Of a stretch of 18,879 nucleotides of DNA, positions 15,710 to 18,879 are shown piece by piece. A program made the translations under genes and the position numbers. Numbering within the stretch: the stretch's first letter is position 1; every line of letters begins with the position of its first letter. The DNA is from Pseudomonadota bacterium (GTDB taxonomy: Bacteria > Pseudomonadota > Alphaproteobacteria > Rhizobiales > Hyphomicrobiaceae). Under the pieces are notes generated by a model that was not told the origin of the DNA, made no database searches, and saw nothing but the letters and a program-made list of their open reading frames with translations. The stretch is taken from positions 1-18,879 of the forward strand of contig JAEWIJ010000240.1 of assembly GCA_023387235.1 (NCBI GenBank). Direction: 5' to 3'.

Positions 15710-17989
15710 CTATTCGGTCGGCACCTTCGTTTCGGTGATGGGCCTCAGCACGCCATTCACATGATACTTGTGGCAGGTCAGGCAATCCTGACGCGCCATG
15801 CTGCTGTTGTGGCACGTCTGGCAGAGCTCCTTCTTCACCTCTCCGAAATTGGACGCGAAGCTCTGCGGATTGCCCTGCTCGTACGACTTGAGATAGGGCC
15901 GATCCTTCTCGACGCTATGGCACGTCAGGCAGCCGCGGTCGGCCATGATGCCGAAGTGCGGCTCATGAATGAATTGCGTGAAGTGCCCGCGCTTGCTCTC
16001 GGCGGAGGGCGGCGCGAAATTGACCATCCGCCCCTTGCTCTGGATGTCGTCGACGCTGTGGCATTTCGTGCAGGAGCCTTGCGCGTCCTTGTGCGTGAGA
16101 GCGTTGAAGACCGCCGCGGTCGGCGACTTGTCGCCCTTCGGCGCTTTCGGCCCCGTCAGAAAGAGCCACGAGTAGATGAATTTGTCCTTGTGACCGGTCG
16201 GGCGATAGAAGATCGCGTACTCCTGCCGGTACCAGCCGCCGTACTCCGCCCAGCTCTCCGGATCAATTTTGCTTTCGATGCTGATGACGGGGGCGGCCCG
16301 CGGCTCGGGCTTCGCCACTGCAGCCTCCCAGCTCGCCGAGGCGGCGGCTGGTGCATTTCCCTCCGCCGCTTTCGTCGCGGCAGGGCTTGCGGCGCGCTCG
16401 GCATCCGCACTTCCGGCGACTGCTCTGGGTGCGGCCGGCTTTCCGTCGCCCTTCACCAGCGTCGCCATCTCGCGCAGCTCCTGCTCCGTCGGATGGAGCA
16501 GATCATCGGTCTGGTCTCCTGCCTTCGCCGGAGGCCGCTCATCAGCCGCGGGCGCTCCCTTCGCACCGGCGGCCTTCGCGCTCGCTTCCGCTTCAGGCTT
16601 GGCCGCATCCTCGGACGCGCTCTTGGCGCCGGCCGATTCCCCTGCTGCTTCGCTATCGGCAGGCGATCCCGAAATGGTCGTCACCCATCCGCCCGGCTCG
16701 GCATCACGCACCTCCTTACGGCTCTCCTTGCGATCGGCCATTTCCGTGCCGAGGTTCGGCAGCCACTGCAGCTGCACGGCACTGACCACATCGCGCGGAA
16801 TGCTCGCCGTCAGATCCGCAACAAGATTGGCACTCAGCCTGGCGCCGCCGCCGATGCCGAGATCGCCGAGTACGTCGGACGCCCTTCCCGTGATCAGCGC
16901 GTAATACAGCCGCTTGATCTCCCAAACGAGGTCCGTCACCGCCTTGATCTGCCTGTTGTTGGCGCGACTCAAATCCTGCAGATCGAGGCTCTCCACCGTC
17001 TTGATCAGCGCGCGGCCCCGCTCCGTCCGGCTGATCATCACCTTCATGAACGGCGTGAGCTCAGCTTCCGACGATGCCGGCCACTCACCGATCGCAGCGT
17101 TCTTCTTCTTCAGCGTCGCGAGATCTAGCCCGGGCAGGCTCAGGAAGGCGACACCTTTCGGGCCGCTCGCGCGCTCCTTGCCGGTGATCTGATCGATATG
17201 GCAGGACGCGCACGTCTGCTCGAAGGGCGCGACGCTCATGACGCGCTTGTCGTCGCGACTGTTGTGACAGTTCGCGCAGGACTCCGGAACGCGCCGCGCC
17301 GGGTCCTTCTTCGCCACTTCCGGGAAGTGCTTGGTGAAGTGCGCCGCGTGATCGTAGATGATCGGCGTCCGCTTCTTGTAGGGATAACTTTCGAATTCAG
17401 GATGATTGCCATCGAAGCTGTCGAACTTCACGACGTGGCACGTGCGGCATTGCTCGTTGGAGGTCTGCTTCAGACTGAAACCTGGCCCCTTATGCTCCTG
17501 ATGGCAGGCCGCGCAGTTGCGGCCGCGCGCGCCCGATTCACCTGTCGGGAATGCCGCGTCCTGCAGGCGGGCCGAGAACGGCGCGGGCGTCGCCGCCGCG
17601 ACCTTGCTCAAACGTTCCGTGCTCTTGTTCAGCACCTCGATCGCAGCGCCGTGCGCGTTGAATGCCGTATCGGGCATGTTGTGGCACGAGATGCAGGCCT
17701 TGCTGTCGGCGACCGCATCGCCGCCGATGAGGCCGTGTGGCCAGCTCAGCTTGCCGCCGCCGCTCCCGGTGTGACACGTACCGCAATTCTCGATCGCGCC
17801 GTGCGCGCTCGACAGCGGACCGGGCATCAGGAAATGCGCATCCTTCGCAAGAACGAAAGCCAGACCGACGCCGATAATCGTGACGATGCCGACCAGCATC
17901 GCCAGACGATCCCGCACGACACTCGGCGCGACTTGTGCGCCCGCCGCCGCTGTTGGTCGAACGGATTTGCGCGGCACCGCTCGCTGCAT
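15710..17989 (-). CDS. Membrane-anchored decahaem cytochrome c
   Basis: 759 residues. A short basic cytoplasmic tail is followed by one membrane anchor (about 29-48) and a large periplasmic part. Ten CxxCH haem c sites are present: Cys69, 99, 159, 181, 238 and 260 in a first group, and Cys640, 687, 723 and 736 in a second. Between the groups are a helical stretch (about 300-435) and an Ala/Pro/Glu/Lys-rich low-complexity linker (about 440-565). A tryptophan/tyrosine-rich segment (580-612) precedes the second group. Multihaem c cytochromes relay electrons in the periplasm; donor and acceptor are unknown. The ATG overlaps the stop of the upstream b-type membrane gene (TGATG), so the two are likely translated as a pair and form one complex. 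The open frame extends 32 codons further but inside the upstream gene. Confidence 0.92.
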   Translation of the reverse strand: MQRAVPRKSVRPTAAAGAQVAPSVVRDRLAMLVGIVTIIGVGLAFVLAKDAHFLMPGPLSSAHGAIENCGTCHTGSGGGKLSWPHGLIGGDAVADSKACISCHNMPDTAFNAHGAAIEVLNKSTERLSKVAAATPAPFSARLQDAAFPTGESGARGRNCAACHQEHKGPGFSLKQTSNEQCRTCHVVKFDSFDGNHPEFESYPYKKRTPIIYDHAAHFTKHFPEVAKKDPARRVPESCANCHNSRDDKRVMSVAPFEQTCASCHIDQITGKERASGPKGVAFLSLPGLDLATLKKKNAAIGEWPASSEAELTPFMKVMISRTERGRALIKTVESLDLQDLSRANNRQIKAVTDLVWEIKRLYYALITGRASDVLGDLGIGGGARLSANLVADLTASIPRDVVSAVQLQWLPNLGTEMADRKESRKEVRDAEPGGWVTTISGSPADSEAAGESAGAKSASEDAAKPEAEASAKAAGAKGAPAADERPPAKAGDQTDDLLHPTEQELREMATLVKGDGKPAAPRAVAGSADAERAASPAATKAAEGNAPAAASASWEAAVAKPEPRAAPVISIESKIDPESWAEYGGWYRQEYAIFYRPTGHKDKFIYSWLFLTGPKAPKGDKSPTAAVFNALTHKDAQGSCTKCHSVDDIQSKGRMVNFAPPSAESKRGHFTQFIHEPHFGIMADRGCLTCHSVEKDRPYLKSYEQGNPQSFASNFGEVKKELCQTCHNSSMARQDCLTCHKYHVNGVLRPITETKVPTE

Positions 17990-18858
17990 CACCACGGCCC
18001 TGACGAAAAGGCGTAGACGATGAGAACGTGCAGAACCGTCAGCACGATCAGCGAGTAGGTGACGGGCACGTGCACGAACAGCCATGACTTGCTGAGGCCG
18101 AGATACACACGCGCGAAATCAAGCCTGTTCTTCTCGATCACAAGCTCCCTGATGGCGGCAAGCTTCTCCTGACTTTGTGGATCGACGAAGCGGGAGAGAC
18201 TGTCGATCTCGTCCGTCAGCCGCTTGAGTGGGCGCTGCGAGCCGACGAAATGCGCGGCGAAGTTGCGCGGCCCCATGAGAAAGTCCCGCAGCCGCGTGGT
18301 GTAGAGATCCATGATCCACGCATCGTGCGGCGGTGCCGGCAGCGCAAACAATGTGGGCGCCTGATCGGCGTCCGCGACGAGTGCGTAAACCTCCTCGGCG
18401 AGCTCGTCGCGACGTGCTGGAATCCGATCGTAGCTCAGCCGGTCATCGAGCCCGTGTCGCGCCTGGAGCGACCAGCTCAGATACATGCCGACAATGCCGC
18501 TCAGCGTCACCAGAACGAAGCCCACCCACAGCGCCCATTCAAAGCCGGTGTCCGGCAGCGAGAAGTCCGAATGCGAGATGAAGACGGCGATCAGCAGATA
18601 GCCCGCGAAGATATGGAACTTCCGCCACCGCATTGCGGATTTCGGCGACAGGCTGGCCCTTTTGATGGCGACGTGGAAATAAACCTGCAGGCCCATGCCG
18701 ATGGCCAGCAGCCAGCCGTCGAAATATCGCGGATCACGAAGGCCATTGCCGTAGATCCACACGAGACCGAACACGCCGACCGACAAGGTCGCGATGAAAA
18801 GCCCCTGGGCGAACCGCCCGATCGAGCCATCAGAGGCGCGCAAAGCCGCCGGTCTCAT
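17989..18858 (-). CDS. Five-helix membrane protein with two bis-His haem-b sites (cytochrome b/ferric-reductase-like)
   Basis: 289 residues. Likely membrane helices are at about 17-36, 47-65, 82-97, 108-130 and 259-284, with a soluble loop of ~125 residues between the fourth and fifth. His82/His96 and His263/His277 are each spaced H-x13-H, the pattern that binds haem b in cytochrome b561 and ferric-reductase-type proteins; His62 is an extra conserved-looking candidate. The first pair is in helix 3 and the second in helix 5. No c-haem motif is present. It is translationally coupled to the decahaem cytochrome, so it probably passes electrons from the quinone pool or cytoplasm to that periplasmic protein. 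The ATG at 18858 has GGGGA upstream. No exact named family was recognised. Confidence 0.85.
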   Translation of the reverse strand: MRPAALRASDGSIGRFAQGLFIATLSVGVFGLVWIYGNGLRDPRYFDGWLLAIGMGLQVYFHVAIKRASLSPKSAMRWRKFHIFAGYLLIAVFISHSDFSLPDTGFEWALWVGFVLVTLSGIVGMYLSWSLQARHGLDDRLSYDRIPARRDELAEEVYALVADADQAPTLFALPAPPHDAWIMDLYTTRLRDFLMGPRNFAAHFVGSQRPLKRLTDEIDSLSRFVDPQSQEKLAAIRELVIEKNRLDFARVYLGLSKSWLFVHVPVTYSLIVLTVLHVLIVYAFSSGPW

Positions 18859-18879
18859 GACAGTTCCCCCAGATCACCC

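Noticed and set aside
15761..17128. Plus-strand open frame of 455 codons opposite the decahaem cytochrome
   Set aside because: The opposite frame carries ten CxxCH sites; this one has only Arg/Leu-rich shadow sequence.

Overview
The window is a stretch of GC-rich chromosome (roughly two-thirds G+C by eye). It carries ten complete genes and one partial gene, closely packed except for one gap of about 800 bp. The gene content points to an alphaproteobacterium, most likely Hyphomicrobiales: a SPINDLY-type O-GlcNAc transferase, a multihaem cytochrome with a b-type partner, a Bcr/CflA transporter, an NMT1/THI5-like binding domain, and a near-consensus CtrA box. This placement is inference; there is no rRNA or marker gene to prove it.

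Layout. (a) 1-1376, plus strand: the 3' part of a Bcr/CflA-type MFS exporter, then uracil phosphoribosyltransferase (upp). (b) 1477-3213, plus: an unusual fusion of a periplasmic NMT1/THI5-like substrate-binding domain to a TRIC/UPF0126 membrane domain. It converges on (c) 3228-7069, a minus-strand three-gene operon: a TetR regulator, a 702-residue alpha/beta hydrolase fused to a UGT/MurG-like glycosyltransferase, and a class I methyltransferase with an Rv2258c-like winged-helix domain. The TetR promoter has a good -35/-10 pair with a perfect 16-bp palindrome lying almost wholly inside the spacer, so autoregulation is likely. (d) 7122-7866: a region with no convincing gene, holding an AT-rich island with a TTAA-N7-TTAAC CtrA-type box. 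(e) 7867-11706, plus: a 1279-residue protein made almost entirely of 159 uninterrupted octapeptides, organised as a higher-order repeat of exactly 136 residues (408 bp). (f) 11854-13908, plus: a TPR/GT41 (SPINDLY) protein O-glycosyltransferase directly downstream. (g) 14124-15697, plus: a type III polyketide synthase overlapping (ATGA) an isoprenylcysteine-methyltransferase-like membrane enzyme, the same pairing as Bacillus bpsA-bpsB. (h) 15710-18858, minus: a five-helix membrane protein with two H-x13-H haem-b pairs, coupled (TGATG) to a membrane-anchored decahaem cytochrome c.

The best candidate for an undescribed system is (e)+(f): a giant Ser/Thr-rich repeat protein beside a protein O-GlcNAc-type transferase, with a possible CtrA (cell-cycle) input. 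The simplest hypothesis is a substrate-enzyme pair, in which the regularly spaced Ser/Thr residues of the repeat protein are glycosylated by the neighbour. The hydrolase-glycosyltransferase and binding-protein-TRIC fusions are also worth following up.
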